Shown here piece after piece: positions 1-12,606 of a stretch of DNA of 64,000 nucleotides. The stretch is from positions 277,056 to 341,055 of the forward strand of contig QAOA01003028.1 of the NCBI GenBank assembly GCA_003255065.1, written 5' to 3'. Position 1 is the first letter of the stretch. The number at the start of each line of letters is the position of its first letter. Under the pieces are notes generated by a model. The model did not search any database, was not told the origin of the DNA, and worked only from the letters and a program-made list of their open reading frames with translations. The DNA comes from Cercis canadensis. Lineage: Eukaryota > Streptophyta > Magnoliopsida > Fabales > Fabaceae. The translations under genes and the position numbers were made by a program.

Positions 1-257
1 TTTTTCCCCTCCAAATAAAATAGACTATCCCTAAACCCTATATACATCAAGAAAACTTTTTTCCCTCATAGACATCAAGCTTTTTCCTCCAAATTATAGA
101 CATAAAGAAATAAACATATCCTTGAAATCATCTTCTATGAAGATATCCTTGAAATCAAGGATAGGCTTGAAATTCTATTGAGTATGAGATAATATCTCTA
201 TCACTTTGTATCCTTTATGCACAAAATAAGTATGGGGTGATTAAGAATATGAGCCAC

Positions 258-543
258 TGATGCAACAAGGAACCAATGACTAATGTTTATTTTATTAATT
301 GCCTTTTAACATCAAGAACGTTGGAATATATAGGCCTTAACCCTTACATGATAACTCTTGATACTTGATAGAAAACTACTAATACTAAGAGTCTTCTACC
401 ATTGGTGCTGATAGACTCTTATTGCTATAATACTAAGACTCCCCTACTGAATAAATACCATTATTACACGATAACTAAATAAAGCACTAGATAACTAAAT
501 ATGATGCATTAGCCGCATGCATGCAATGAGAACCACTGTATCA
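258..543 (-). repeat. 3' LTR of the short LTR element
   Basis: This 286-bp repeat runs TGATGCAAC...CTGTATCA on the plus strand and closely matches 1531-1836. It shares the ATGTTTATTTTATTAATTGC block and the end with GCATGCATGCA. It differs by point changes and by a short internal deletion near position 500. Confidence 0.85.
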
Positions 544-1530
544 TTCCTTCCCCTTTCGTAAAGATCCTTGGCCTCATGGATCTGCTTCAATTTCCTTTTC
601 ATAAGGTTGTCGGCATTGAGCATGAGGAGTTGTGGTATCTTGCATCTGTGGCCTACTGTAAAACGTTCATCACAGTTAAAACACAACCCATTTTCCCGTC
701 ATTGCTGCATCTCAGCCCATGTTAGTTTTTTCACTCATGGTGGTACCTTTTTCTTCGTCACAGTGTTAGTTCCTTCACTGAGGCCTTCTGGGTAGCACTC
801 ACTGGTGTGTATCAACCTCGGATGTTGAACATTCAAATCATCCCTTATTCTCGTATAATCCACAACCTCTTGAAGAGTTTTGGGTCACTGTATACGCAAT
901 TCGCTAACGAGCTCAACCTTTAGTCCTCCAATTAAAGCATCAATTAATGCCTTCAGTGGCTAGTTTTGCATACGGTTGGCTAAGGGCTCAAACTCCCGCA
1001 GATATTTGCGTAATGGTCCGTTGTGCTTAACCTGAGTGAGTGCTTCATTAAAGTCTTCAAACTCGGTAGGGCTAAATCTTATGATCAACTCGCGTTCAAA
1101 CATCTCCTAAGTCACCACTGCCCCTTCAGCAATGTAGGTGTGCTGCAACCACTGTAACCATTAATTGGCTTCACCTTCCATGTGAAAGGATATCAATGGC
1201 ACTCACTGTTCATCCAGTATTCCTTGGTACTGAAAAAATTGTTGCACCCAAAAAAGCCATTAGGTTGGGTTTGTACCTCCATAACGAGGGAAATCTATCT
1301 TGATGTACCAAGGTAGTGCATGGCTACCCTCTATTACCTTGTGCCTAGCCATTGTCTTAGCCACATCCTCCGTTTTCCCCCCTTGCGAATGGCCTATGAG
1401 TGTGGCCAATGCCTCTTAACTTCCCGCATGGTGACGTCTAGCCCCTGGACCTTTTCTACTAATCATGTCACATCTCCCTCCAAACACTCCAACTTTTTTT
1501 TCTAAGATGTCATTTGGTTCTGATACCAAA
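544..1530 (-). pseudogene. Decayed gag of a Ty3/gypsy-type retrotransposon
   Basis: The minus strand from about 1260 down to 545 reads mostly in one frame as a plant retrotransposon gag. The pieces are EGEANQWLQWLQ, then ERELIIRFSPTEFEDFNEAL, then a PLRKYLREFEPLANRM segment, then a CCHC zinc knuckle CFNCDERFTVGHRCK near 640-685. This is the usual order of the Retrotrans_gag family. Several in-frame stops interrupt it, at least some where tryptophan is expected (for example in VVT-W-EMFE), consistent with decay by cytosine deamination. Gag binds and packages element RNA; this copy cannot make the full protein. No start was assigned because the N-terminal part is unclear. Confidence 0.8.
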
Positions 1531-1836
1531 TGATGTAACAGGGAACCAAGAACTGATGTTTATTTTATTAATTGCCTCTTAACAGAAAGAACGTTGGAAT
1601 ATATATGCCTTAACCCTTACATGATAACTCCTGATACTTGATAGATGACTATTGATATTAAGAGTCTTATACTACTAATGTTGATAGACTCCTACTACTG
1701 CTATAATACTAAGACTCCCCTGCTAAATAAATACCACTACTACATGATAACTAGATAAAGTACTAGATAGCTAGATATGCTGAATAACTAGATATGTTGC
1801 GTTAGCCACATGCATGCAGTGACAACCACTATATCA
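1531..1836 (-). repeat. 5' LTR of the short LTR element
   Basis: This 306-bp copy of the repeat at 258-543 is directly followed inward by the initiator-tRNA primer-binding site. It is slightly longer than its partner because of an extra segment containing repeated CTAGATA words near 1755-1795. Confidence 0.85.
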
Positions 1837-2313
1837 ACCATTCAAGTTTACAAGTTTACTTACCTTGGTTTAATGGAATAATTGCCAAGAAAATCTAGAA
1901 AATATTAAAGTTCACTTCGTTGCCTTAAACCTTGGAAAGGCTATGAATGACTTCACTAAAATCGATATGGTCTCGATTGAAGTCCCTCTTGGCTCTTTTA
2001 TCACAAGTTACTTCAGATAACTTGCCTCTTCCATTAGAAATGAAGACAGATGATATAGAAAATTAGCCAGGGAAAATTTTTAGACTATGAAATTGTTGGA
2101 ATGTACTCATATAATCCTTACAAAATAAAAATATAAGTTTTCAAAAGTTACTACTTCCAAAGGTTATAAATTTTTACAATGAAGTTATCTAAATTTACAA
2201 AAAGGGACTTACAAATGTGCATCATCGAGCGTGCTCTTTATTATAAAAAGAAATCCAATGTCCATTATTGATTCAAATAAAAACTACTCAAACAATAAAA
2301 ATTAAAAAAAAAT
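1837..2313. other. Intergenic, no feature recognised
   Basis: This AT-rich stretch lies between the LTR element and the fold-back MITE. No coding or structural signal was seen. Confidence 0.5.
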
Positions 2314-2727
2314 GGGAAAAGTCTAAAAAAGTCCCCTGAACTATACACTTTGTGCGCTTTAGCCCTCATCCTTCAAAAATGTAGAGAAGACCTCTTTCAA
2401 CTACGAAAAGGTGCACTTTACCCCCACGATCCTGACGTCCGTCCATTAATGGACGGAAGAAGGGATTTGATTATTATAATTTGACTCCAAAACTCTTTGA
2501 ATATTATTTTTTGACCTCATTTTTATAAATTTATTTTCATTTATACCCCTATAAAATTACACTATGGCCCAGATTAATCACATCATGTGCACATTAATGG
2601 ACGGATGTCAGGGTCGGGGGGTAAAGTGCACCTTTTCGTAGTTGAAGGAGGTCTTCCCTACGTTTTTAGAGGATGAGGGCTAAAGCACACAAAGTGTATA
2701 GTTCAAGGGGCTTTTTTAGACTTTTCC
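2314..2727. mobile_element. Fold-back MITE with long terminal inverted repeats
   Basis: The first roughly 140 bp (from GGGAAAAGTCTAAAAAAG to the TCCATTAATGGACGG palindrome) return inverted at about 2593-2727, ending CTTTTTTAGACTTTTCC. The middle is about 130 bp of AT-rich DNA without coding capacity. The flanks are T followed by an A run on both sides (TAAAAAAAA), compatible with a 9-10 bp target duplication of the Mutator type, although low-complexity flanks make this weak. Assignment to a Mutator-derived MITE is inference from the long TIRs and duplication length. Confidence 0.75.
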
Positions 2728-3721
2728 TAAAAAAAATTAAGAATAGAGGCTTATAGAGCAACTAAAGCATGAGAATGGAGGTTGAGGCGCTGAGCTAAGA
2801 GAAGCCAATAGTACACCGAGTGAAGTGGGAGCCTAGCTGTAATGGAGGGAAGGGAGGCTGACTGTGAGGGAAGGAGGGACACCAATTGTGAGGGAGGGGG
2901 ACATTGTTTGCGAAGGAGTGGGAGAGGTCGAGAGAGAGGAGAAAGATAAGGACAAGTGCAATGGTGTGTGGCTGTTCGAGTCCAATGTTGGTGGAGAAGG
3001 AGAGGAAGAGCTCTGACATGAAAAGCAAAGCTGGAGTGGTGTCAGTGAGTTAATGAAAGCAAAAGTGAGAAGCCAACAAAGGTTCTGTCAAACTAAGTGC
3101 GAGAGAGGTGTGTTAGAGAGGGGAAGCTGATAAAGGTGCTCACCACTTGCATGATGGGGGTGTGATGCAACAACGCTACAACGGTGGATTGAGTGTGAGA
3201 GACTGAGAGTTGAAAAAATGAGAGTTAAGAGAGGGAGAGGATAGTTTTGTGTTTTTGTTTCTAGGTTCCAATTGAACAACAACAACTTAGGGATTTCAGT
3301 GAAATTCCTAATTGGGAATATGAAAAAAAAAATTCATGCCAATTGAGCCAACTTGTCTCGAACTCGAATGGGCCATATGCCAATTCGGGCCGGGCCAAAT
3401 TGACCTAATTTTATTTAGGCCACCAAATCTAGAACTTAGTCCTTCATTTTATCGGGTTAAAACAAGCCTAGCCCATTTTACCAGCTCTAAGTGTACTTAT
3501 GATTTATGGGTTTTGACAACTATTTTTTGACATAGAAACCAAATAATACAACTTAAGTTATATCCATACTATCAAAAAAATCCTTAGTTCTACTATACCT
3601 AAAAGTTATGGTCCTAATAAAAATATTTGATATTACATTTCCTCTTATGTAATTAAAAGTAAGTTAGTCAAAAAGTATTATTCATAAACTTTAAATTTAT
3701 CATTCTATACATATAAAAAAA
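2728..3721. other. Intergenic, no gene supported
   Basis: The stretch holds a purine-rich patch (about 2780-3240). Its minus-strand reading frames are low-complexity S/L/H/P-rich translations without a recognisable domain. The rest is AT-rich and unassigned. Confidence 0.45.
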
Positions 3722-4120
3722 GAGTAAAACCCTTTTTTTGTCATTGAAAAATTCTATTATTGACAATTTAGTCCTTCATTAATTTTAGGTGACAATTGAG
3801 TCCTTGAATTTATATTTTGTCTAGCAATTTAGTCCTCCGCTAAGGTCCATTAGTGAGATTTAACATAAATTGCCATATGGCACATCAAGTGCTGATGTGG
3901 CCGTTAGTTGATGACTTGACAAGCTGACATGTCAGTTGGGCTGATTGCTGGTGTGGCACACGTAAAACTATGATGTTTTACTAAGAGAAGAAAACATCTC
4001 ATCCTACCCATATGGCGTCGTATTATGAAGACTTGAAATTAAAATCATTGCGATGTGAAGGAGGGATTCTGCAATTCACAAAGAGGAACCCTAAGCCCCA
4101 AATCGCGATTTCCCTTTCTC
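3722..4120 (+). repeat. Left terminal inverted repeat of the MULE
   Basis: The repeat starts GAGTAAAACCC and includes the blocks GACAATTTAGTCCTTCATT and CTGATGTGGCC. The match to the right end fades just after TCCCTTTCTC near 4120. An 85-codon frame begins inside it (4012-4269), but it is only TIR sequence read through. Confidence 0.85.
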
Positions 4121-5994
4121 ACTATCTCAATCGCGATATATCAGAGTATGAATGGAGACAAATGAATGGAATAAAGGAAAACATAGGTCATGTGCAATTC
4201 ATTATGCGGATCCTTCATCCTCTAACATGTGAGTTTTTTCAAACTCCTATTTGTCTCCATCTAAAATGAGTTTTATTCACCTTTACTAAATACAATAACA
4301 ATGTGCTTATTATAGGTGAAAATGGCTTATCTGTTATTTTAGTTTTTTTTTTTGTACTAAATTTTTGTTACCTTGTTACCTTTTATACTAAATTTTTGTT
4401 TTATGCTATGCAAGTTGCTACTGTGTTATGAAACTAGCATAGAGGGATTGGGGTTTGATTCTCCTACTACTTTATGAACCAACATATCTAAAAGAACATA
4501 GAGACAATTTTCCATTTGAATGTTTTGCTCCAAACTTTCTCTAATAGCCCATGTCCATATGATATTTCGTTAAATAAGTCAATTAATATGTTATTTTTTA
4601 CGTTCAATTGGGTGCTAACTTCATTCAGTTTAATTGTTCTTCAAGTTGGTGATCTTTGAAAATTTTCAATTCACTGCAAGCTTTTTTGTCACAATTTGGA
4701 TAGCTGCTATCCTTTTCAAGTCGAATGAAATTCTACTTGAGCGAAAGGTGGGAAAATGCTTTCTTACCTTTGATACCAAATTTTACTTTTCATGTTCTGC
4801 ATCTTTTCCCTGCAATTTATATAATGATGTCTATAATGATTTTTGAAAAGGTGAACTATGTACCTAGTATATATTGGTGTGTGTGTTTTTCTTTACAAGT
4901 ACTGTTTATCCAGATCAATCTTTGTTTGGTTTAGCAATGTTTTGTCCTCATTGGTTACCTATTCTACTTCATTATCCTCAGTGGTTTTTGTCTCAGTTAA
5001 TATGGTTCTAACCAGCAGCTCCCCTTAGTGTTTCAAGCATTTACTTTTTTCTGTTTAGTATGAATTCTATGGAATAACAATTGGAAAAGCATAAGATATT
5101 TTCTTAAAAATAGACATCCAGATAGGTTTCTAATTGACGAATATGGAAAATGGATATAGTGATATAGCACTATTAGTACGATGTATGTAATTTTTGCAGG
5201 AAACAATCTCTTTAGAGCCAAAAAAGATGGTCCTACAGTAGTAAAACTCTTAAACATGTTAATATGAATAATTTCACACACTTTGGAATTGAACAATAGT
5301 AAGTGTTGCAGGTACAAATGAAAATATGCAAATAAGTGAATTATTATTAATCCTACCCTGACAAAAGGTCTAAGTTTAGTATGGAGAAGATGATCAGGGA
5401 GTGCTTGTCTACTATGAGAGACAAATGTGCCTGATAGTGAAAATGGTTAGGTGGTGAATGTCATTCAATAGTGCCGGCTTAAAGTGCTTTTTTCAATATT
5501 TTCAATTGCCAAAGCTTCCTTCTCTTGTCATTATGTTTAAGAATTAATTTTGGTGCAACAACATTGGTGGTTTCATAGCTTATTAAAATGCAGATAAACA
5601 GGAAGATAACTTCATGTGTCTTCATAATCATATCATAGAGAAATCTTCAAAATCATTAATGGACTATACCCTAACTTTCTCTACTATTTTAAAATCTCAC
5701 ATAATGCTACAAGAAGTAAAAGTAAATGGTCATAAGCATATAGTAGGAAAATGGCTCTTTCTATAACCCCCATCCCTTATCTCTCTTTCTATGTATTTTG
5801 CATTACATTCTTTGCAGTATAAATACAGATACAAGTAAAAGCTTATAACAACTAAAGCTACTATTAACATGTAGTTTTATGCTACTTGGACATCAAAGGT
5901 ATTGCTCAAATGGGATTTGAGGATGAAGGAGTCCCTAAATGATGTTTTGTGATGATTGATGGTGAAACATTCACATAGGCAATCCATGGACAAC
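4121..5994. other. MULE interior without recognised genes
   Basis: AT-rich sequence lies between the left TIR and the GRF-like pseudogene. Short frames occur but none shows a domain. It could include promoter or untranslated sequence of the downstream GRF-like gene; nothing specific was identified. Confidence 0.4.
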
Positions 5995-6477
5995 ATGTCT
6001 AGGAAGGTAACTCCAGTGGGTCAAGCTTCATAAGCAGTGCATATGTCATATCCCACCATAATACCCCTTATGTATGTGGTTGTAACAAGAGGGTGATAAT
6101 GTTGATTTCAAAGACAAAGGAGAACTCAAATAGCTCATTTTGGCGTTGTCCACATTATAAGGTTTGAGGGGAATATAATTTCAATTTACATATTTACTCA
6201 ATTTAATGGGAATTTAATTTCAATTTCTCAATTCAATTTTTTAAAAAGTTTAACATCTTTATATGCAGAATGAAACTTATGTTGTGGATTCTTTCAATAT
6301 GTCGAGAACTTTGAAGGAATAGTTTCAAGAACTCCTGAGTCTTTTATAACAAATGAAAAAATGGTGATAAAGATGCAGAAGAAGAGAATTAAAAGTCTTA
6401 AAAGTAAAGTTAGGAAACTGAAGATACCTTGTGGTTTGCTGGTTGTTTTGTTGTTCATTATATTTTTAGTAAAATAA
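5995..6477 (+). pseudogene. GRF-type zinc-finger protein remnant in the MULE
   Basis: An ATG at 5995 (MSRKVTPVGQAS) leads, after a probable single-base shift near 6030, into YVCGCNKRVIMLISKTKENS and then SSFWRCPHY. This is the Cys/His and aromatic pattern of a GRF zinc finger (CxCG ... N..FW.CP.Y). An intron-like gap with a branch-rich 3' end (TATATGCAG) ends near 6268. The next exon gives CCGFFQYVENFE, then a basic coiled-coil-like segment (KMQKKRIKSLKSKVRKLK), then a hydrophobic tail (LLVVLLFIIFLVK) before TAA at 6475-6477. Zinc finger, coiled coil and C-terminal membrane anchor is the known layout of short plant GRF proteins. The frameshift makes it a pseudogene unless an unseen intron removes it. 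Confidence 0.6.
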
Positions 6478-7369
6478 GTGATCTTCAGATAGAACAATTG
6501 TAAATTTGAATTGATCAATTTCCTAGAATGTAGATTTTGTTTACTGTAATTATATTTCAGACATGTTGAACATTTATGTAATGTTAAGAAATTATATTAT
6601 ATAAACTTGTATGTTTGTTGAGTCATTATAATAACATAAATATTTAAAAATATTAGTCATATGATTGGAAGATATACAACAACCAAATAATATAATAATA
6701 ATATACAGTACATCTATTCCCATGCAATAATAATATCTAGTGCAAAAATACATGTATTTTATATACCTTCATTATGTGATTCATGGTTGCATCTATTTAA
6801 GTCAAAAAAGTTAGAAAGTAAATCATTTAAGGTCCCTAAAAGTTGGTTGGTGATTTACAATAAATCCTACATAAATTTTTACCAACCAATCAATAGTAAC
6901 AACAATTTCCAACCTAAGAACATATGAAAAAAACATTATTAACAACTAACAGCTTCATGGAGTCTTCACACATCAGCTAACAGCTTCTCTTTCACTTTGC
7001 TTGCTCCTTCACTTCAAAGGTATGCTGAAAATCTTTTCCTAGTAGCCATGATTGCTGCTTGAATGGTGTCTGTAGTCACAGTCTCTTGATTGCCTGCAAT
7101 GTTGCTATGCTGCCTTGATCCATGTGGACAAAAGCAATACCGTTTAGGTAAATTTTAAATAATATGGTGTACAAATATGCAAGTTCAGTACCAACCAAAC
7201 TGTGTCTCGTCAATACCTTTTTCTTCTTTCTATGTGCTAACTTCTTGCTTTGTGGTTGTTGAGCTTGAGAATCTTGGCTAGGGAGTAGGGCTTGTGAGTC
7301 AACTAGTTGACTGACGAGAACCTCTTCCTCTGCAAAAGGCTGGCTAATTGGTTTCTTGCTCTTTTTTTA

Positions 7370-10155
7370 TCACTTATGTAGTTCTACTATCTTGCAAGTC
7401 CTCGTGTTGTGCCTTGTTCCACCACATTTAGAGCATTTAGTGGACCCATATTTTCTTTTCAATCGGCTAGAATCTTATGGAACATCATTGACTTTGCTTC
7501 GATTCTTTTTGGGCCTACTAGCTTGTCTCTTGAATGGAGGAGAATTTATATCACCAAGGTATGTCCTCTGCCAGTAATCTTGTCATGTGAGTGACTGTAT
7601 AAAAGGCTCATAAGCCTTCAACTATGTGCTAGTTAAGTACCAATCATTCACTACAGTGTCTGGGTCTTCATTGTTTGATGCAAATGCTACAGAAGCATGT
7701 CTACAAGGTATCCCTGTTAGATCCCAAGTCCTACATGAGCATGTCTTAGCTGACAAATCAACCACCACTGTCAATTGGTCCCCTACTAACTTCATATTTA
7801 TGTCTAGTAGGATCGCCAGCCATAATAGACATCATTCACTGCTTTTCTTCTTCTTGGTTTCAAGAAAGGCTACTGTCATTGACACATATTTACTCTTGTA
7901 TTTTCTAACCTTCACAAGCATATTTAATCTCTTCCTCATAAGATAACCCTTTATTTCTTCAAACATAGTAAGAATTGGGTTACATCTGAACTTTCGTATC
8001 TCCTTATTGAATTGTTCATACATGTTGCTTATGATGACTTGGTTCTTGCTGTAAGTGCTAAATGATCCTCTAACCCATCTAGCAGGAGTATTTTTCATCA
8101 ATCTGTCACAAGCATCTTGGTCAATCATTTTGATCTTAGCCATATGCCTATCAAACTCTCCCATTGTAGTAGACTTTGCTGCCAAAAAGACCTTTGATCT
8201 AAGTTACTTGCTTTTCCAGGTCTTACAAAAATTCTTCCAAATGTGCATAACACATGATCTGTAAGGAGCTGTAGGACATAATTCGGCTAGTGTAGGTTCT
8301 AAACCTTGTAATTTACAAAAAAAAAAAAAACTATGTTAACATTTGAAGCATGACATATTATTATCGAACATAAATTTATAAGCTTACAATAAATGTTAAC
8401 CTTTTACTGATCTGATATGAAGTTCCAACCATGTTTCCTTAGATCTTCAATATTCTCAATTAGTCTTGTCAAAAACTGTCTCCAAGTGTCCTTCGTCTCA
8501 AGATCCATAATAACATAAGCAACTAGATAGAATGAATTGTTCTCATCTTGAGCAACTGCAGCTAACAATATCCCACCATAATACCCCTTTAGAAAGCATC
8601 AATCTAGACCTATCAAAAGTTATAAGCAGCCTTCAAACCTTCTTTACAAGCATCTAGACAAATATACAATCTGTCAAATATGGGTACCAAAGCACCATGG
8701 GGTTTGTCAACAACGAGCTTTACAGTCCCTCTAAGGTTCACTCTTTTTAACTCACCACAATAGTCCCACAAAGCTGCATATTGTTCTTTCTTTGTTCCTT
8801 CCACCATTTTCCTTGTCATCTTCAATGCTCTGAATATGGTTCTCTCACTCACATTGATATTATATTTTTATTTCACCAAGTTGTAAGCATCAATACCCTA
8901 TATGGCCGAAAATCCCCTAACTTCTTCTACAAGCTTATGTGCTAACCACTTTGTATTAGCTTGCTTGTTTGAGATTTTTCTATTGCATGTGTGTGTTGAT
9001 GAAGGTATTCACCTAAAAGCTGTGTCGCGTTACTGGATGAGCAAAAAATCTGCCATATACAGTCATTGATGCATTTGACATTAGCCATTTCTTTGTCATT
9101 TTTCACCCACACTATAGGCCTGCCAAGATGAATTATGTAATTCTTCACTACTTCGTTGAATGCACGCAAGGATGAAAATTTCATTCCAAGTTTTAGGTTG
9201 ACCTTCCTAAATTCAGCTTAAGGATTAAACTGTGGGAACACTTCATCTTTTTTAGAGCCATCAACCTCAGGTTCAGAGCTGTCAGGAGTGTGCAAATCGT
9301 TTGTCTCATATCTCTAACCCTAAAAGGGATTGACATATACCTCTGGTGGGTACTTCTTTTTCTTCTTGCCACATTTTTTTGTTGCCTGACAAGCAGTAAC
9401 AATACTTTCTCCTCCAAGCATAAATGTCTTCTTCTTCAACTTCACTGGTCTTTGCATGTTTTCCTCTTCTATGCTCTCAGGGATTGGTGGTGGATTGTAT
9501 TAGCTCTGTTTTGCATCATCATAGCCATATGAATCTGCACCACTTGATTCATTCTCATCTAAATCACTACTGCTTGACCCTTGTTCAATACTAGCATCTT
9601 TATCTTCAACTGCATTAGTGTCTTCATTACTGGTTGTAGGTTGCTACATATCAACATCATCATGAGTGTTGTAAAACTCTTCATTTCTTATATCCCTTCT
9701 TAAATAAGTCACATAGTCCTCCTTTTCATAGTGTTTTGCATTTGATCATCACTCTCATTGTTTTTCTTCCCTAAATCTTCACACTCATTCTGCCCTTGTG
9801 TCTCACATGGTAAACTTAGAATAGGCTGAACAATTTCAAGATTTTCAATTATAGGGTGCTCAAAATAAAACTCTATCTCATCAACCCCTTCTACAACACC
9901 AAACATCTGTATAACATCTAAGTCACCCTTAAGGTGCCTAAGCTCATCCTATAGCTCTAACTCAGGCACTAACTAGTAACCATTTGTGTAACAATTATAA
10001 CCATGCTCACAAAATAACTGTGAAATTGTTGGAATAGAAACTTTATCAATATCTATCCAATTTCATGCATCTTCTTCTCCGTCAACATAAGTCAGCAGCG
10101 ACTCACGTACAAACTTTCCACCATGGTGCAATATGAGGATTACATAATATTCCAT
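7370..10155 (-). pseudogene. MuDR-type MULE transposase, decayed
   Basis: From ATG at 10155 the minus strand reads MEYYVILILHHGGKFVRESL, the PB1-like N-terminus of plant MULE transposases. Next, near 9180-9040, is the MuDR DNA-binding domain (FSSLRAFNEVVKNY ... CINDCIWQIFCSS). Near 8850-8460 is the catalytic core (KEQYAALWDYCGELKR, FDRLYICLDACKEG, LKGYYGGILLAAVAQDEN, DLETKDTW). An intron near 8310-8450 precedes PYRSCVMHIWKNF and RWVRGSFSTY. A SWIM zinc finger (CSCRTWDLTGIPCRH) lies at about 7697-7755. A CCHC knuckle (CSKCGGTRHNTRTC) ends near 7390. The first catalytic motif reads IDAFLKG instead of the usual LDGCHLKG. Multiple stops and at least one frameshift near 7830 show it is inactive. 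In life it would cut the element out at its TIRs. Confidence 0.88.
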
Positions 10156-11558
10156 TCTAAAAAAAAAAAAAAATATGTCATAATCACAGTACTTCACCCT
10201 TGTGAACAGTGAAAATCATCTACAACAAATATAAATCCCTACATGCCTAAACTGTCAATCAAAAAAACTACAATTCAATAACTATATTAAAAGAATTAAT
10301 AAGAATCCCCAATTCTTCCAGAGCAGCAATCTTCCAAAACCACATATAATAAAAAATATTAAAACCAACAAATCAACATGAAGATAAAGACAATGTGGAC
10401 TTAGGTGGTTTTAATAAAACTATCCATATTGTTCTCTGAGAAAGGGAACATGCTGGTTGAATGAAGCTATATTATGGGTATGAAGGGGCCAAGCCACACA
10501 CAAAGTGCCAAATAATTAGTTACTTATGTTGAAATTGGAATTGCTCACACTGAACTCACTTAGAGCTACAAGTCGCACTTGAGTGAAGACTTTGACTAAT
10601 CCATAAAACAAGCAAAGTCCTATCTTGCTAAAAGCTTAGTTGGTAGCATCATCAATTTCAATAAAATAAATTGCACATATTTATATTTATGTTTATGTTT
10701 ATGTTTATGTTTATGTTTATGTTTATTACTTTAACACAAGGTTTGCTATCTTTAAAAATTCAAAATATATTTGGTGCAAGCCCCAAGAACAACAGGCTCA
10801 ATTCAAGCATGTTCTTCTTCAACAAAAATTCATGTTACTATTTAAACATAATTTGGATTAAAACTCGACAATTGACATATTTCTACTTGTGAACACCCCA
10901 AAAACCAATAATATAGAATACAAGAAGCTATTGTAATAATAGAAATGAAGAGAATCATGATGAGTACAAGTAAGCCAAAAAAAAAAAACATAGGTTCCAA
11001 AGAAAGGTACTTTTACAAATGAAGACAAGCACAATACACATGGAAGATACACATAGTGTCCCACCACACATTGTTGCACAGTAAATGACCACTTTCCTCA
11101 CAAAAGAACAAAAATCTAATAGCTTAAATATGCTTACAAAAAATCAACAAACAGAAGGACAAAAACCCACTTTGCCCACAAATTGTTTTACAGGGACCAT
11201 AACAATAAAATATGCAATACTAAAATATGTCAACCCATGTGAATGAAGCACTTGACAGTGAACAACACATGTAAATACAAGTGCATTAAAAAGGACAATC
11301 AATATTATTATAGGTGTAGATAAAGACAATAAGGAAAGTAACAACTTTATTTTCAAAATCTTGCCACCAAGGAAATGTTATACACATTGCATCTTGCCCA
11401 ATTATATGAGCTTCTTATTAAAGCTCTAATTCATTCAGTTGAGACAACTTAAAAACTTAAAAAAAAAAAATAAAACATGCATGACAATGATCTCCATGTT
11501 GCTATAAATCTAGCACTTTTACAATACAGGATAGCATACAATACAACCTACACATAGA
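10156..11558. other. MULE interior, AT-rich, no gene
   Basis: This stretch lies upstream of the transposase start and probably held its promoter. It contains a TTTATG hexamer microsatellite (10686-10726). Short frames here have no recognisable domain. Confidence 0.4.
10686..10726. repeat. (TTTATG)n microsatellite
   Basis: About seven tandem TTTATG units. The unit length is a multiple of three, which creates a repetitive M-F open frame that is not a gene. Confidence 0.9.
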
Positions 11559-11790
11559 CACTACAAGAAAAAGGGATTTTTCCAATGGAATAAAATACCG
11601 TGGGAATTTTTGAAAAATTCTTACGGTAATTCCAACGGAAATTTTTTTTTTTTCTGAAAATTCCAACGGTAATTCCAATGGAATTTAATTACCGTTGGAA
11701 TTAATTTTCTCATTTTTTTCAATTTTTTTTAAAATTTTTGTGTTGATTCTCACGGAAATATAGTACCGTTGGAATTTTTTTATAAGGGAC
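11559..11790. repeat. Left terminus and subterminal repeats of CACTA-1
   Basis: TIR CACTACAAGAAAAAGG is followed by alternating direct and inverted copies of a motif related to ATTCCAACGGTAATTCC. These end about 230 bp in, with ACCGTTGGAATTTTTTTATA. Confidence 0.9.
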
Positions 11791-12554
11791 ACGACGACGT
11801 TTTGATAAATAAAGGTCTTCACTCTTCAGAAATCCCTTGCCCTGGCCCCCTTCGACTCTTCACTTCACGCCCTAGCCTCCCTTACCAATTCACTTCACGC
11901 CAGAAATCAGAATCTGAAATCCCTAGCTAGCACACTCTTTCAACTCTCCTCCTCTGATTTGAGACCTTCTCTTGTTCTCTGACTCTCCAGCCTCCTCCAT
12001 CCTCGTTCCATCATTTCGCCGCCGCCGCCATTGTCACTGCTGGGAGATTGTCAATCTCTCACTGTCCGGAAATCTGGGTGTTGTTGCAGGTGAGTTGTGC
12101 TTCTTATTCATCACTTGTAAGCATTTCGGTTTCCATTTCCATTTTTGTTTCTTTGCTTCTTGGATTTGTTGGATTTTTCTGGGTGTGGGATTTGTTTCCA
12201 TGCTCTTGCGATAATTTCTGTTTCCATGCTTCTTCACTGTGCAATGGGTCTGGGTGTTATTGATAGCTTCTTCTTCGTTGTTTTTGTAAAAAAATTGTGT
12301 AATTTTTCCTTAATAGAATGTTCAAAATGTCATCTTGATTAAATTTATGAAAAATATGGCAGAGTTAAGTGATTAACCTTTGCCTGTATTCCTTTAAAAG
12401 TGATTTTCTTCACCAAGTGAACGGCGCAAAATTAAGCTTTGTTAGAAAAGGTTAAGCACTTGAAGAAACTAGAAAAGAATAATCAATATAGGTGGCATTT
12501 TTGTTCTCTTTTACTTCTGGTTAAAATTTGAGATAAAAAGTTTGGTACACAGTA

Positions 12555-12606
<52 letters not shown>

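Larger units (their letters stand above)
258..1836 (-). mobile_element. Short Ty3/gypsy-type LTR retrotransposon with gag only
   Basis: Two direct repeats (258-543 and 1531-1836) begin TG and end CA and flank about 1 kb. Read on the minus strand, the base run just inside the 1531 repeat is a primer-binding site complementary to the initiator methionine tRNA (TGGTATCAGAACC, near 1515-1528). A polypurine tract (AAAGGGGAAGGAA) lies just inside the 543 end. The order is therefore 5' LTR at 1531-1836, gag, then 3' LTR at 258-543. Only gag-like sequence lies between the LTRs; there is no room for protease, reverse transcriptase or integrase, so the element is non-autonomous. No clean 5-bp target duplication was found (flanks GCCAC and ACCAT). 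Confidence 0.85.

Noticed and set aside
2795-3285. Two minus-strand frames rich in S, L, P and H
   Set aside because: They come from a purine-rich low-complexity patch; no domain or splice support.
6294-6518. 74-residue minus-strand frame in the MULE
   Set aside because: It is the antisense shadow of the GRF-like exon on the plus strand, which has a clear domain match.
10671-10892. Frame starting with an MFMFMF repeat
   Set aside because: A TTTATG microsatellite translation, not a gene.
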